This document shows positions 33,801 to 46,239 of a stretch of DNA of 64,000 bases, piece after piece (position 1 is the stretch's first letter; each line of letters opens with the position of its first letter). A program made the position numbers and the translations under genes. Under the pieces are notes generated by a model that was not told the origin of the DNA, ran no database searches, and saw only the letters and a program-made list of their open reading frames with translations. This DNA comes from Capsicum annuum. Its lineage: Eukaryota > Streptophyta > Magnoliopsida > Solanales > Solanaceae. The stretch spans positions 22,897,195 through 22,961,194 of the forward strand of contig NC_061111.1 in assembly GCF_002878395.1 (NCBI RefSeq), read 5' to 3'.

Positions 33801-36365
33801 TGTATCTTCTAAGAAAGGATATAACTGAGCTGAAACACTAAAACTTTCATCATGAAACTGATTTCTGAGCTGACTTGACTCTAATTACTATAAGAAGCTG
33901 ATTCATACTGAGAGTTTAGAACTTGCTTGAAGTGTTCATGATACAATCATAAATATGGAACTATGAAGTGATAACTTGTGCAAGAACAAATCATTAGACA
34001 ATGAGACTAAGATCGTACTAAGGGTATTACACTGTATGAGTTGGAATACTTGGAAAACTGAGATTATGCACTAAACACTTATGAACTGATTTATAACTAA
34101 CTAACTAACTGAATCTAAAACATGATGCTTGGACTGAACTGAATTTCACAATTTACATAGATGCGAATAGATTATCTCTTGAAATGGCCATTCGTATAAG
34201 ACTTCGGATAGTAGGACTGGATGGAAAGATGGAAAACCACAAGGACTTGTCTGTCTGACTGCTAAACTGAATTGCTGGCTATACAGACAATTATACTAGA
34301 AACTTATACTTAACTAGAGTATGTCTTCAACACTCTTCCTAAAGAAGTTCTAGTAACATTAGGGAGCAAAAAATCCTGGGCATGATTTGGACAAGATATC
34401 TGAATAAGGAACCGCAACATGGCTACAACTTTATGACATGGAATATAGGCCTATGAAACATAAGCTAAGATAGAACTTCTAGGCCTTAGGCAATACAACT
34501 GCTAACATTCAAGCTCAAACACACTTTTAAAATAATCCCTTAACTATACTTTTCCCCTTAAATGCTATTCTCATTTGATTCAACTTATAATTCTCATATG
34601 GGTATATATAACTACTCTAGCCCAAAATATGAGTTGAACTACATACTCTCACCACGTTCAAGCCTAACTCAAAATCACGGTGTACTACATATAACACCAT
34701 AACTGAACTGGACTACCGACGAGATAAGTAACACACCGCATCTCTCTACCGATGCGATATGTGATACGTTGCATTGTTCCCTACCAATGCAATATGCACC
34801 GCTCACATTGCCTCACTGTTTTGACCATCCAAACAGGTCTCAAACCTCATAAAAAATCAAAAACTTACCAAGATGTGCTATCGACAGCCCTGATCATGAA
34901 TCAAGTTAAAAATTTACATTTCGAGGTCGGGAAGGTTAGAAAGTAATGCACAAAGCATTCATCCACTTATCTACCAAGATGGTATTCAAGCCTATTGTTA
35001 TAACCGCATATGAACATCTAAGCAAACACCCATAATAGCATCTTTCTCACATCCTCCAAACCTCTATCATTACCAACTTCCACACACTACCCCAGAACAT
35101 ATACACAAAAATTTCTACTAACCATGACATGCATCAAAGAGTTGGCCTCAATCTTACTTCACACTTATAACCTTAGCTAAAACAATCATACAACGATCTT
35201 TCATCAACAAGAAATATTTACTCTATCCCATCTAAACAGCTGTTCATCATTGCTATTTTGACATAAAGAAAGGTCACTGAAAGGTTAGAATATGAGAACC
35301 TGAAACATGAAGGGATACTAAGCCTAACTGGACACTTTACTAAGGCTCGAAGAATAGTGTATCCATGACATGGATTCATTACAATAATCAAAACTGAGGA
35401 TTTACATGACTAAAATTTGAATTTAGCTGGTCATTAAGAGTGTAGCATAAGTACCTGAAACTGATCAGACGATAAAGCATGGGTACGTGAGTCATGAGCT
35501 GCATGATCTGAGTTTGGAGTTCATAACTTTATGGAACATGGTATGTACTACTAAGTGAACTGAAACTCCCCATATTAGGAACTTAAAGAGTACATGATTC
35601 TCTAGTATGTGCGCAGACATGAACTATGATCATGGAGATGACATGTAAGGCATGAGTAGATATCGTTATAACTAAAAACTTTGCACGGAGATAAGAATGG
35701 GTTACGCATATTCCTCCCTACTAGAATCTGAGAGCTTGACTTAGTTAATTGTTTTATCATCTCCCCCTTATCTTTAAGCCATCATTCTAAGTCGGTAAAC
35801 CACTTAATAAACTCTAACTGAACTTCAACTGCTTTACTCTAGAGCCCGATATAACAATACACATAGATACTAAACTCACCCTGAAATACTGCACCTAAAA
35901 ATGTAAAACCCACTGTTAATACTTCCTTTTAAGATACAACTCTATTTTTCTATGGCCCCAATAGTCATCATCTGATAACTTGAACACTTACTAACTTATA
36001 ATCTTCATGAGTATCACCATACCCTGAGTTCACACCATCTAGAGATTCAACTCTTATTTCTATTAGCTTAATCTTCAAAGATTTAAACTTAGATTCTAAC
36101 ACTTAATATGGATATGCCCAAACCTTTAATGAACCATACTACATCCGTCATAGCTTATTAATATCACATCTCTAAACTTATATTTTTACCTAAACCATGA
36201 GAAATAAAAATCATACCAAAAAGGCTCAACATCATCTATCCATAACTACTTAACTTAGCTATTTAGAACACCATATACTATATAACTAGCCTCCTTCCAC
36301 TTAGAAAATCAAGGGTACTACTAACCACACACAAAGCTTAATAACCTTAGAAATTAATGCAACCC
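33800..36365 (-). repeat. Element B internal domain, non-coding
   Basis: It is similar to the element C non-coding block but more diverged; for example 34150-34500 aligns with 21070-21390. No gag, protease, RT or integrase motif is seen. Short GATGCGATATGTGATACG / CCGATGCG repeats occur at 34740-34800. It is broken at 36365 before the gag end, so its coding relic and primer site are missing. Confidence 0.65.
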
Positions 36366-36408
36366 CATTATGGATTTATCAAGAGATCTAAACTGAGGAT
36401 ATACATGA
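36366..36408 (-). repeat. 43 bp patch identical to element C at a breakpoint
   Basis: Bases 36366-36408 are identical to 28180-28222 in element C internal 2. B's own, diverged version of this segment lies 1 kb away at about 35362-35410. The patch sits exactly between truncated B internal DNA and the truncated D LTR. It looks like filler DNA copied during repair of a double-strand break. Confidence 0.7.
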
Positions 36409-37225
36409 ATTGGCCATCGCATCGTCACCATCGATGCAACACATCAGCAATTGCATCGACACCATCGATGTGATACATCGTCTGTAGTATTGCTTGGCAC
36501 ATTTTGTGCAATTAATCCCGAGTCTAGAGGGGTAGTTGGGTCATTTTCCACACGTTAAATCTGTCAAAAACATAAAATTAAGCATAGAAAATGGCAAAAA
36601 ACATTCATTCTTCACAAAACCTCTCAAGAACAAAATCCAAGGTTCATCAAATTCAAGTCCAAATCTTAAGAACTCACCAATAATTCTCACTAATTTAGAA
36701 AACTTAGATCATGATTTACATTCTTGAATGGAATTGTGTTCATGTATGTGTTGTTGTGTGGGTTTCAAGCCAAGAAGATTTTGAGTTTCATGTAAATAAA
36801 CTAGAATGTATGTTGATTTATGTAACCCTTATGTTAAATCATTGGATTGTGATGTTGAATGTGGTATTCATGACATTCATATATTTCTCATTCTCATGTA
36901 CAAGAATTATGCATCCTTGGTGTTTGACAAAATGTCTATGTGAATGAATTGTGCATGGTAACCTATTGTGATGCTTTTAAAGTTGAGATATGGTTCCATT
37001 GTCTATTCTATCAAGTCCTAGGGATACGAAATACCCAAAAATTTCTATTTATCTAGTCTCCAGTTAAAATAGAATGATTTTGTGGTATCTCAAACAGTAG
37101 CATTCAGTCAGTTAATAGAATCAGTGTGAGTTCAGTCAAGCCTAATACAGTCTAGTGATCAGTTCCAGTATCGATTTAGTTAGGAGTAGGATTCAGCACC
37201 GAGCATACCTAGGAATAGGGGAATT
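36409..37225 (+). repeat. Element D 5' LTR, first part
   Basis: It matches 62209-63073. It starts within repeated CATCGATG / GCATCGACACC words (36412-36480), contains leader sequence with CACAAAACCTCTCAAGAAC, and stops at GGGGAATT where E's TGTAATG begins. Relative to the 3' LTR it lacks an 82 bp block at about 36698 that contains the splice-donor-like site. A 63-codon open frame (36536-36727) lies in leader sequence and is not a gene. Confidence 0.85.
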
Positions 37226-37755
37226 TGTAATGCCCTAAGAGTACACCCTGGGCACCACATGATGCTTCCAGTCCCGGGGGACCATAAGCTAACCCATGCG
37301 CTGGTACATGCTGTGAGTAATGAATAATATAATAACATATGCGGTAGAGCAATTGATAATCCATAAGGTTTTAGCAACTGAAAACAATATTGAATCATGA
37401 ATCTAGAAAATAACTGTCTGAAACTGATAAACTAAAGATAAACTAACTGACTATCTGAAGTGTCCAAAAGCCTCTAAATTGTCTGAATATGAGTTGATGG
37501 GATAGGCCCCAACTAACTCCAACTAACTACTAAACTGAAAGCATGAAATAAAAAAGTCTTTCATTAAAATATGATGACTAACCACTGCTACAGCTAATAG
37601 TCTGGAAAGTCTATGCACGATCTGGGAACTGGGCATCCCAACCGATACATAATAGTTCAAGAAATAGTATGCGATTAGTGCTTTGAATGTATTGGTATTC
37701 TAAATAAGGTAGGCTGATATGCATGGTTTCATGAACATAACTAATAACTGTTTGA

Positions 37756-37813
<58 letters not shown>

Positions 37814-39779
37814 CATGAGGTACTAAATAGAGTGCATGAAATCTGTAGATACCGAGGATATGTAAAAGCTGTAAACATAGGGGATGCATGAATCTATAAG
37901 TACTAAGGATGTTTGAAATTTGTAAGTACTGAGGATACATGACCAAGCATATAATATATTCTGGATAAAATCTATAAATCCTAGAATATTGAAATCTGAT
38001 AACTGAATCACTGATTTCTGTATGCTACTGAACTGATTACTACACTGAGACTATGGGAGGTATCATCTAACCGACATGCCCCAATCTGAGCAAATCGGGG
38101 TTCAGTCTGTAACTCCAGTTGGAAGGGTGTTAGTACTATTCCATGGGTACTAATGCTGGCTGTGTGGATCCACTATACTGATGTACTATCTTGAAGGACT
38201 AAGGGTGTCAAGCCTAAGCAGATAGTTGACCCCTGCGAGGTATTCAAGCCTAATATGACGGGTGAATCCTCATATCCTAAGCTGGCTACATAGTTCTAGA
38301 GGATAGGGACTGCTACTAAAGACTCTACCTATCTGATAGAGAAGCCGCCATCCCTTCACTCACTCGGTGCTAAATCCTACTCCTAACTGAACTGACTCGG
38401 AATGCTTAACTGTTCTAAGTTTAATTAATTCTGAAGACTGACTAAACTAAAAATGCACATAACATATTTTGATGATACTGAGACTAGGTAAACAACTAAG
38501 TTTCGGGTATTCATAACCCCCAGGACTTAATAGCAATAATAGTAAAATAGTACTTAAGCTTGGAGGACATAACATGAAAGCTTTTATCAAACATTTATTC
38601 TTGTAGGCATTTAATCAAACTCTTGGTATTCATAGTTTAATCTAATCATGGGAATAGTAGGAAACTTGGAGTAATAGCGTGATTTAAACTTCAATAACAC
38701 TTAATCATGATTTAATTCAGTAAATAGAAACATTAAAACATGTGGGGTCTGATAAAAAACATTCATTTCGTGTAAACATGGTATAGAATTTCAATTTATG
38801 GGAGTTCATAGTTAAAATCATTATTTAAAATCATAATTTGTAAAGATCAAAACTTTAAATTTAAAAGGGGATACTTAGACTCCAAGGGTGGAAGGAACCC
38901 ATGGATGAACACTTAACATACTTGGGTTGATGAATTCACGAGAATTGATGGTGAATTCTTGAGATTTAATCTTGAATTTTTAAGGCTAGGGTTTTTGTTC
39001 TTGAAGGTAGATTAATTTAATTTAAGAGAATAGTGAAATTATGAGCAAATAATGTTTATTAGGGCTTAAATCCCCGTTTTGGATAGATTAGGGGCTTTGG
39101 GAAAAGATCAAACGATCCCTGAAATTTAAGTGGCGAAACTGACAATCCCAATTTTTAGTTCCTGTGCGACGTGGTACAATCGCGTTGGGCCACTGGAAAA
39201 CAGATGAACCCTATTTTGCCCAGCGGCGGCGATGTGGTGCAATTGCATTGCACCACTGGAAACGGACAATTTCCAACTGGACTTTTGGCGCGACGCGATG
39301 GCTATCATGGTTCCTTACTAGAAATTAACAACTATGAAAGTGCCCCTTCTCTCGATGCGGTGCTAATTGCTGTGACACACTGAAAAATGACAAACGTAAA
39401 AATGGCCATCACCGCGATCCGGCCTTATCGCGTTGGGCAACTATTTCGTACTAAAAGTACCATAACTTCTCACCCAAGTATTGAATATGGGCAAAATTGG
39501 TATCGTTGAAAAGGTAATTCAATTTACTACCATTTGGTAGGTCGTGATTTGGAAAATTCTAAGTAGAGAAAAATATATGCTTGTTTAAAGTTGACTAAAG
39601 CAATATTCTTATACAAAATTCAATCGGCAAGGATTATTTTATTTCGTCTAACAACTGAGAGTTATTTAAGACCTTAATATACATCAAACTAACTCATAAA
39701 ACTATCAAAGAACAATAATGTACTGTGCATGAGCTTGAAACATGACTCTAGCATTGGTATGGATTTTTAGGGTATTATA
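37226..39779 (-). repeat. Element E 3' LTR (2,554 bp)
   Basis: Plus ends are TGTAATGCCC and GGTATTATA (final C decayed). It contains a (TA)28 microsatellite, GC-rich subrepeats at about 39165-39440 and a donor-like CCAA|GTATGTTAAG (intron G at 38921; the exon-side G has become A). Confidence 0.92.
37757..37812. repeat. (TA)28 microsatellite in E LTR
   Basis: An uninterrupted TA run of 56 bp. The partner LTR has only a GTATATATATAACATG stretch at 55306-55318, so expansion followed insertion. Open frames across it are low-complexity Tyr-Ile repeats and not genes. Confidence 0.97.
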
Positions 39780-39796
39780 ATATCTCCCCCTTGGGA
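39780..39796 (-). other. Element E polypurine tract
   Basis: In sense CCCAAGGGGGAGATAT abuts the 3' LTR start. The core is identical to that of A and D. Confidence 0.85.
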
Positions 39797-40005
39797 ATAT
39801 TTGTCCTCGAATGAGATTAATTAAGCTGAAAACACCGAGGGACTGAGATTACATGCTGAATATACATGATGAAAACATGAGTACATGACTGAGTCAGAAA
39901 CATGATTCATGACTAAACTGGCTCTGTGAATGCATGATTGGCATGAGAATGATATGCAGCTTAAACTGAGCATGCAAAAAGGGAAATTCTAAGGTGATTG
40001 TTACC

Positions 40006-41400
40006 TTAAGCTGAGTTTGAGTTTACGGAGAAAAGATGAGGGTACTTGATCTGCATATCTGCTTTTGCTTCCCAACTGGCTCCCTCAACGGACTGATTCC
40101 GCCAAAGAACAATGACTAGGGCAGCTTCTTTGTTCCTTAGTCTACGAACTTGTCGATCATGAATTTCAACTGAAATTTCCTCATAAGAAAGACTGTTCTG
40201 AACATCTATGCTTTCTAAAGGAACAACTACAACTGGGTTACCAATACAGTTCTTCAAGAAAGAGATATAGAATACTGGGTGCACTAATACTAAGTTTGCA
40301 GGCAACTCAAGCTCATAAGCCACCTTCCCTAAACAACTCAAAATCCTATAAGGGCCAACATATTTGTGACTAAGCTTCCCCTTCTTTCCAAACCTCTTTA
40401 TTCCCTTTATGGGAAAGATCTTCAGGTATACAAAATAACCAATCTCGAACACAAGATCTTTCCTTGTCACATCTACATAAGATTTTGTCACATCTACATA
40501 AGATTTTTGTCAGCTCTGGGCTTCCTTAAGCCTCTCCTTGGTCAACTGAACTTTCTCTAAAGTCAAACACCAAGTCGGGCCCTACTAGTGCCATTTCTCC
40601 TATTTCAAATCAACCAATCGGAGATCTACATCTCCTTTCATATAGAGCCTCAAACAGAGCCATCTGAATACTGGAATGACAACTATTATTATTCGCGAAC
40701 TCAATAAAAGACAAGTGATCATCCCAACTACCCTTAAAGTTGACTACACACGCTCTCAACATATCCTTAAGGTTCTGAATGATCCTATCTTCTTGACCAT
40801 TGGTCTGAGGGTAGAAGGCCGTACTGAGGTAAACTTAGGTACTAAGACCTTTCTGAAAAGCTTTCCAAAAGTGAGGTAAACTGAGTACCCCTGTCTAAAA
40901 TAATAGATAACGGAACACCATGAAACCTAACCAGCTCTCTGAGATAGACCTTGGCATAGTCCTCGGGTAATAAGAAGTATGGAATGGTAAGAAATGAGCT
41001 GATTTGGTCATTCTGTCCAAAATGACCCAAATCAAATCATGCTGTTGGCGAGTAAGAGGCAAACCTGTCTTAAAATCCATGTTCACTTCCTCCTACTTCC
41101 AAGTGGGAATACTGAACTCCTGCACAGACCCACTTGGCTTCTAATATTCAATCTTAACCTGTTAACATTTTGAGCACTGAGCAATAAACTCTGCAATATC
41201 TTACTTTATCCCACTCCACCAATTGATTTCTCATAAATCATGATACATCTCCGTGGCCCCTAGATGAATAGAGTAACAGACACCATGTGCTTCTGCAAGA
41301 ATTTGCCGTCTCAACTCATCAAATCACGGCACACACAATCTACCCTGGCAACGCAATACACCATCTCCCCCTTGGGAGAAAATCTCTACTTTCTGATCTC
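40006..41400 (-). pseudogene. Element E integrase and chromodomain, partly open
   Basis: The zinc-binding part (about 41150-41340) and core are broken: NMDFKTGLP (first Asp, about 41085), DRMTKSAHFLPF, LDRGTQFTS (second Asp, about 40890). In the third position GQAER has become GQEDR (about 40790), so the catalytic Glu is probably Asp in this frame. The last 161 codons (40491-40006) are open: [35 protein letters not shown], then a chromodomain with EIHDRQVRRLRNKE, VLWRNQSVEGASWEAKADM and a short tail. Aromatic Trp residues typical of the fold are kept. This is the clearest chromodomain in the window and the basis for the Tekay/Del call. Confidence 0.9.
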
Positions 41401-41589
41401 TAGCTGACTCCTTCAGCTTAACTTGAATAGGATCCTTATCTTGCCTTTCTTTCACTTTGGCAACCAAAGAAGATTCCAAACTATTCTGAACCCAAACCTA
41501 CCCTCAGCTAAATCAACCAAATGAACACCTAATCTGGTAAGCTGATGAACTTCTTGCACTAACTTTTTTTTATCAGCCTATACATGAGC

Positions 41590-42760
41590 TGCACTACCCA
41601 TAGACAATCTGCCTAGGGCATCTGCCACTATATTGGCCTTGCTTGGGTGGTACAAAACACTCATATCATAATTTTTCAACAATTCTAACTATCTCCTCTA
41701 GCATAGAGTCAAATCCTTCTATGAAAACACATACTGTAAGCTTTTATGATATGTGAACATATCAACATGCACCCCATACAAATAGTGTCTCCAAATCTTT
41801 AAGGCAAACACAACAATTGCTAACTCAAGATCATGAATAGGGTAATTCTGTTCATGGGGCTTAAGCTGTCTAGAGGCATAGTCCACAACCTTAACTATCT
41901 AAATCAAAACACATCCCAATCCAACTCTAGAAGAATCACAGTACATAACAAACCCATCTAAACCATCTGGCACTGTCAAAACTGGGTTTGTAGTGAGTTT
42001 AGTCTTCAACTCCTGAAAACTCTTCTCAGAAGAATTTGACTACTGAAACTTAACTTTATTCTAAGTCAATCTAGACATGGGGGATGTAATAGATAAAAAT
42101 ACCTCAACAAACCATTGGTAATAGAAAACTAAACCTAAGAAACTCCTGATATCTGACGGAGAGATGTATCTGGGCCAGTTTCTTACCACCTCAGTCTTTT
42201 GAGGATCAACTCTAATGCCATCACCATAAATAATATGGCCAAGGAACGCTACTGATCTTAGCTAGAAATTGCACTTACTAAATTTAGCGAATAGCTGATG
42301 GGCTCTAATAGTTTGCAGTACTATTCTGAGGTGGCCTGCATGATCATTTTTGTTATGGGAGTTGACAAGAATGTCATCATTGAAGACTATGACGAACATG
42401 TCCAAATACTGCTTAAACACTTATTTCATCAAGTTCATAAAGGCTTCTGGGGAATTTGTGATATCAAAGGACATGACTAGAAACTTGAAGTGACCATACC
42501 GAGTTTTGAGAGCTATTTTCAGAATGTCACATTCTCTAACTCTGAGCTGATGATAGTTGAATCTGTGGTCTATCTTAGAAAAATAACTGGAACCCTGAAT
42601 TTGGTGAAAAAATTCATTAATTCTATGAAGTGGATACTTGATTTTGAATTTGACTTTGTTCAACTGGTGGTAATCCATACACATTTTATGAAAACCATTT
42701 TTCTTATGCACGAATAGGACTAGTGCGCCCCACGTGGAAATGGGGCTTGATGAATCCCTT
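41590..42760 (-). pseudogene. Element E reverse transcriptase and RNase H, broken
   Basis: An open 96-codon block (42711-42421) carries MCMDYHQLNKVKF, YFSKIDHRFNYHQLRV and YGHFKFLVMSF. The catalytic box at about 42385 reads FNDDILVNS: both Asp kept, with Ile to Asn and Tyr to Asn changes beside them. RNase H relics include CDSSRVGLG (about 41930) and the tail near 41690. The frame is interrupted several times between these pieces. Confidence 0.87.
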
Positions 42761-42981
42761 ATCTAGGAGATCTTTCATTTGTTCTTTCAATTATTTGAGT
42801 TCGACTGGAGCCATTCTATATGGCAGAATATAGATTGTCTAAATATTTGGAAGAAGGTCTATTCCATAGTCAATTTCCTTCTTGGGTGGAACTCCGAGAA
42901 GATCATCAGGGAACACATTTGGAATTCCCTTGACACTAAAACTGACTCAAGATTAGGAGTCTCAGAACTAGCTTTTTTGAC

Positions 42982-43400
42982 TCAGACAAGATGATAAATA
43001 CACTCCGTAGATATTATCTTTCTCACCTTAAGGTACGAAATAAGATGACCCCTAAGAGTTGTAGTACAACCCTTCAATTCGAGGACAAGTTCATTTGGAA
43101 ACTGAAAATGAACTACTCTATTTCTACAATCAACTAAAGCATAACATGAGTGGAGCCAATCCATGTCGAGAATAACATCAAAATTCATCATCTCTAACTC
43201 CACAAGATCTACTGAAGTAACTTTCTGAGATATTATGACCGAACAGTTCCTGTATACCTGAATGGCTATAATAGAGACACCTACTGGGGTAGACACCGAA
43301 AAAGGCTTTTCTATGATTTTGAGACTAATTCTGAAGTTGACGACTATATAAAGGGTTATAAAAGAAAGAGAAGCTCCAGGGTCTAATAAATCATAAACAT
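42982..43400 (-). pseudogene. Element E aspartic protease, nearly complete
   Basis: The sense sequence has LLDPGASLSFIT (catalytic Asp region intact, about 43375), then an open 104-codon piece (43296-42982) with STPVGVSI, NFDVILDMDWLHS and HFQFPNELVLE. Length and order match the protease of elements A and D. Of the three it has the best active-site match, but it is separated from gag and RT by stops. Confidence 0.85.
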
Positions 43401-43599
43401 GTAAATGAAAGATCTGTAATGTACCAGTACTATGTCAGGAGAATTTTCCTGATTCAATCGGGACTAAAGAGCATACAATCTATTTGGACACTGACCACTG
43501 AAAACACTGGAAGTGGTACCCTACTGAGTTGAGCGGTCGGTTAGAATGATGATTGATGAGACTGGCCCTGTTAGCGTAAATCCCTACCTTTTTGAGAAA

Positions 43600-44630
43600 C
43601 TACCCAACACTCTCGAATCCGATGGCCTATCTTGCCACACCCAAAGCATGCATCACTGCCCGCTCTACACCCACCTTAATGGTTTCTACCATATTTTTGG
43701 TAAAGAGGATTTGTATGAGCATTGTTAACACTACCCTACGATTTAGAGCCTGGCACCCTATTCCAATTGTAATTTCTAAACTAGGGTACTAGCTAAAGAT
43801 GAAGCTAGGACTAAAGATTTCTAATAGAACTAAGGACGGTTACCACCTTCTGACCTTGGCTGATTTAAACTAAAGCTACCCGTTCTAGCCCTCTTGTTCT
43901 CCTTAGTCTTTTGCTCCTCATTCTTTTGAGCATAGTCCATCAACCTAGACAAGTCCATCTCTTTAATCAGCATTGCAGTCCTACACTCCTTGACCATACT
44001 TTCAGATATACTAGACATATACTTTCTCATCTTAGACCTGCTATCAGCTACCACATGAGAAACATACCTAGCTAACTGAGTCAACTTGAGGGAATACTCC
44101 TTCATACTAATGTTGCCCTGCCTCAAATTAATGAACTCTAAAACCTTGGCTTCCCTCAGCTCCAATAGGAAAAATCTATCTAAGAAAGCTGTAGCAAACT
44201 CTTTCCATTCTATAGGCTTTACATCTGTGCCTCTATCTCCTTCCACTGCTTAACCCATGTATGATCCACATCTTGAAACTGATAGGTAAATAATTCAGCA
44301 CTCTCACTAGTAGTTACCCCTATAATATATGTTACCTTTAGGACCATGTCTAAGAACTCCTGCGGATCCTCTTCAGATTTGGATCCCAAAAATAGAAGAG
44401 GATTCATTCAAGTAAAGTCCCAAATCCTAGTTGTGGTAGTATTGTCCACTGATTGTCCAGTAAAATGGCTGGCTGAGCATTCTGGGCTGATATAGAATGG
44501 GATAGAGTAGTGAATATAACCCTGAACTCTGCATGAGAAGCATGCTTATTCAGGGGATCTTCCTGAACGGGCGGAGGTGCTGGTTGGTTTACGTTTCTTC
44601 TTTCATTTATCTTTTAAGGAGGCTTGTTCT
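43600..44630 (-). pseudogene. Element E gag with intact zinc knuckle
   Basis: The start codon at the gag N-terminus has become AAG (about 44625). Sense pieces are QEDPLNKHASHAEFR, an open frame 44407-44219 (SEEDPQEFLDM), and an overlapping frame 44246-43830 holding the capsid core (EFATAFLDRFF, FINLRQGNISMKEYSLKLTQLA, SESMVKECRTAML) and the basic linker. The knuckle CFGCGKIGHRIREC (about 43610-43655) keeps all four metal ligands C, C, H, C. At least two frameshifts separate these parts. Confidence 0.88.
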
Positions 44631-44825
44631 CTAAACAGAAGAAAGAATAAATAAGACCAGAATTTTAATATGTGCTCATGCTTAGTCGCACGACATGAAT
44701 ACTGAAAGAAGGGAAACTTTTACTAAATGCCTTGTAGCCTCATGCCTATAAGTGTGGCATACTTCACACCCATACTTAAGACTCTACTTGATGCAACTTT
44801 CAGTTTTCCAAGGATACTTGAAAAA

Positions 44826-44843
44826 CCTTAGGCTTTGATACCA
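44826..44843 (-). other. Element E primer-binding site
   Basis: Sense TGGTATCAAAGCCTAAGG follows the 5' LTR. One mismatch (G to A) to the initiator Met tRNA consensus. Confidence 0.9.
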
Positions 44844-44847
44844 AGTT

Positions 44848-45259
44848 TGTAATGCCCCGAGAGTACACCAAGGGTGCCAGACAGTGCTTATAGTCTCAGG
44901 GGACCACAAGCTAACCTATGAGCTGGTACCTGCTGTGATCACTAAATAATATAGTAACATATATGGAAGAACAACTGATAATGCATAAGGTTTTAGCAAC
45001 TGAAAATAATACTGAATCATGAATGTAGAAATCAACTGTCTAAAATTGATAAAATAAAGATAAAATATCTAACTATCTGAAGTGTCTGAAAGCCTATAAA
45101 CTAATTGAATATGAGTTGATTGGACAAGCACCAACTAACTCCAACTAACTACAAAACTGAAAGCATGAAATAAAATAGTCTGCCCTTGAAATATAAGGAC
45201 TCACCACTGCTATGGCTAATAGTCTAGAAATTTAATGTATGATCTAGGAATTGGGCTTC
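44848..45259 (-). repeat. Element E 5' LTR, first part
   Basis: It starts TGTAATGCCCCGAG and aligns with 37226-37629. It is interrupted at 45259 by element F (left duplication GCTTC). Confidence 0.9.
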
Positions 45260-46180
45260 TGATAACGCTCAAATTACACTCTTAAATGGTTGTAAGCGAT
45301 CGTTGTCAATATAAAACCCAACTAGGTTGGGGTCGAATCCCACAGGGAATAGGGTGTGAACTTCGATTTGTTTATGAAAGATTTTACTGGTAGTTTACTG
45401 CTTCCGAAAGATGGGGGTTTAAGTTCACGGTGTGTTAAACATTGCTTTCAATACTTTAGTGTTTGTAATGACGATAAATGGGAAACCAGAGCTATGTTCA
45501 CCAAGGGTTTTGAGAATTGACAGATACTAGGTAATGCTAGAGATTCTCGAAATGAGTAGAAGAACAGAATATCCCTGACGATTATACTATCTGACTTATC
45601 TCTCAACCTCACCAGACAGTTTATTATCTTATTCTCTCGAACTCAGATAACTTATCTATTTCCAATAGGATGTTATCTCAGGTAGATTAATCCAGTTATG
45701 GCATTAATCATTAAACAGAAGGTTGGTAGCTTCTGAGTCCCTGTTGATAATTCACATTCTCTAGTCTATTTCTCTGTTAGAAATAAATAAAACCAAAGGC
45801 ATAACCTAATGTTTGCAACCACTAGATTTTAGTTAAAACAACAAAATCTCAAGATATTTTACTACTCTTTAAATCCGTCAAACACCTAGTATCATATCAA
45901 ACCCTAATCCATGGATCCCATAACTCCGGCTAATGAAATTAGCCACTCATGATTTGATGAACAAAATAACAAGTTGAATTCATGATTATAATGATAAACT
46001 TATGAATGGATAGAAAACAACAAGTAGTTCCTCTGATTTAATCATAAGGTAGAAACCCCAAAAATAGTTGATGCAAAAACACAAGAATATTTTATGAAAG
46101 AGAGCAAAAATATGCGTCTCTCTTCTCAGAGTTGATGTTTGATAGATGAATATTGAATTAATCAAAAACCCTAAAAGATG

Positions 46181-46189
46181 CTATTTATA
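46181..46189 (-). promoter_or_regulatory. TATA box of element F LTR
   Basis: TATAAATAG in sense orientation, about 575 bp from the LTR start and directly downstream of the TGACG-rich block. The identical box occurs in the other LTR at 54602-54610. Confidence 0.75.
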
Positions 46190-46239
46190 CTAAATCCTAA
46201 TTAAGGAAATAAAATAACAAAATTAATAAAATTGTCCGG

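Larger units (their letters stand above)
15299..36365 (-). mobile_element. Element B: non-autonomous gypsy relic hosting RTE and C
   Basis: Its 3' LTR (sense on minus) begins on plus with TTTAACAACCCGAG (TG decayed to TT) at 15299. It resumes after two nested insertions at 32829 and ends near 33800. The remaining internal DNA (about 33800-36365) has no RT, RNase H or integrase but matches the non-coding part of element C's internal domain at lower identity, so B is an older relative of C. The rest of B, including its 5' LTR, is gone: the break at 36365 leads via a 43 bp patch into element D. Confidence 0.75.

Noticed and set aside
34740..34946. Short GATGCGATATG repeats and a 64-codon frame in B internal DNA
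   Set aside because: Only a few imperfect copies and no domain in the frame; treated as part of the B non-coding block.
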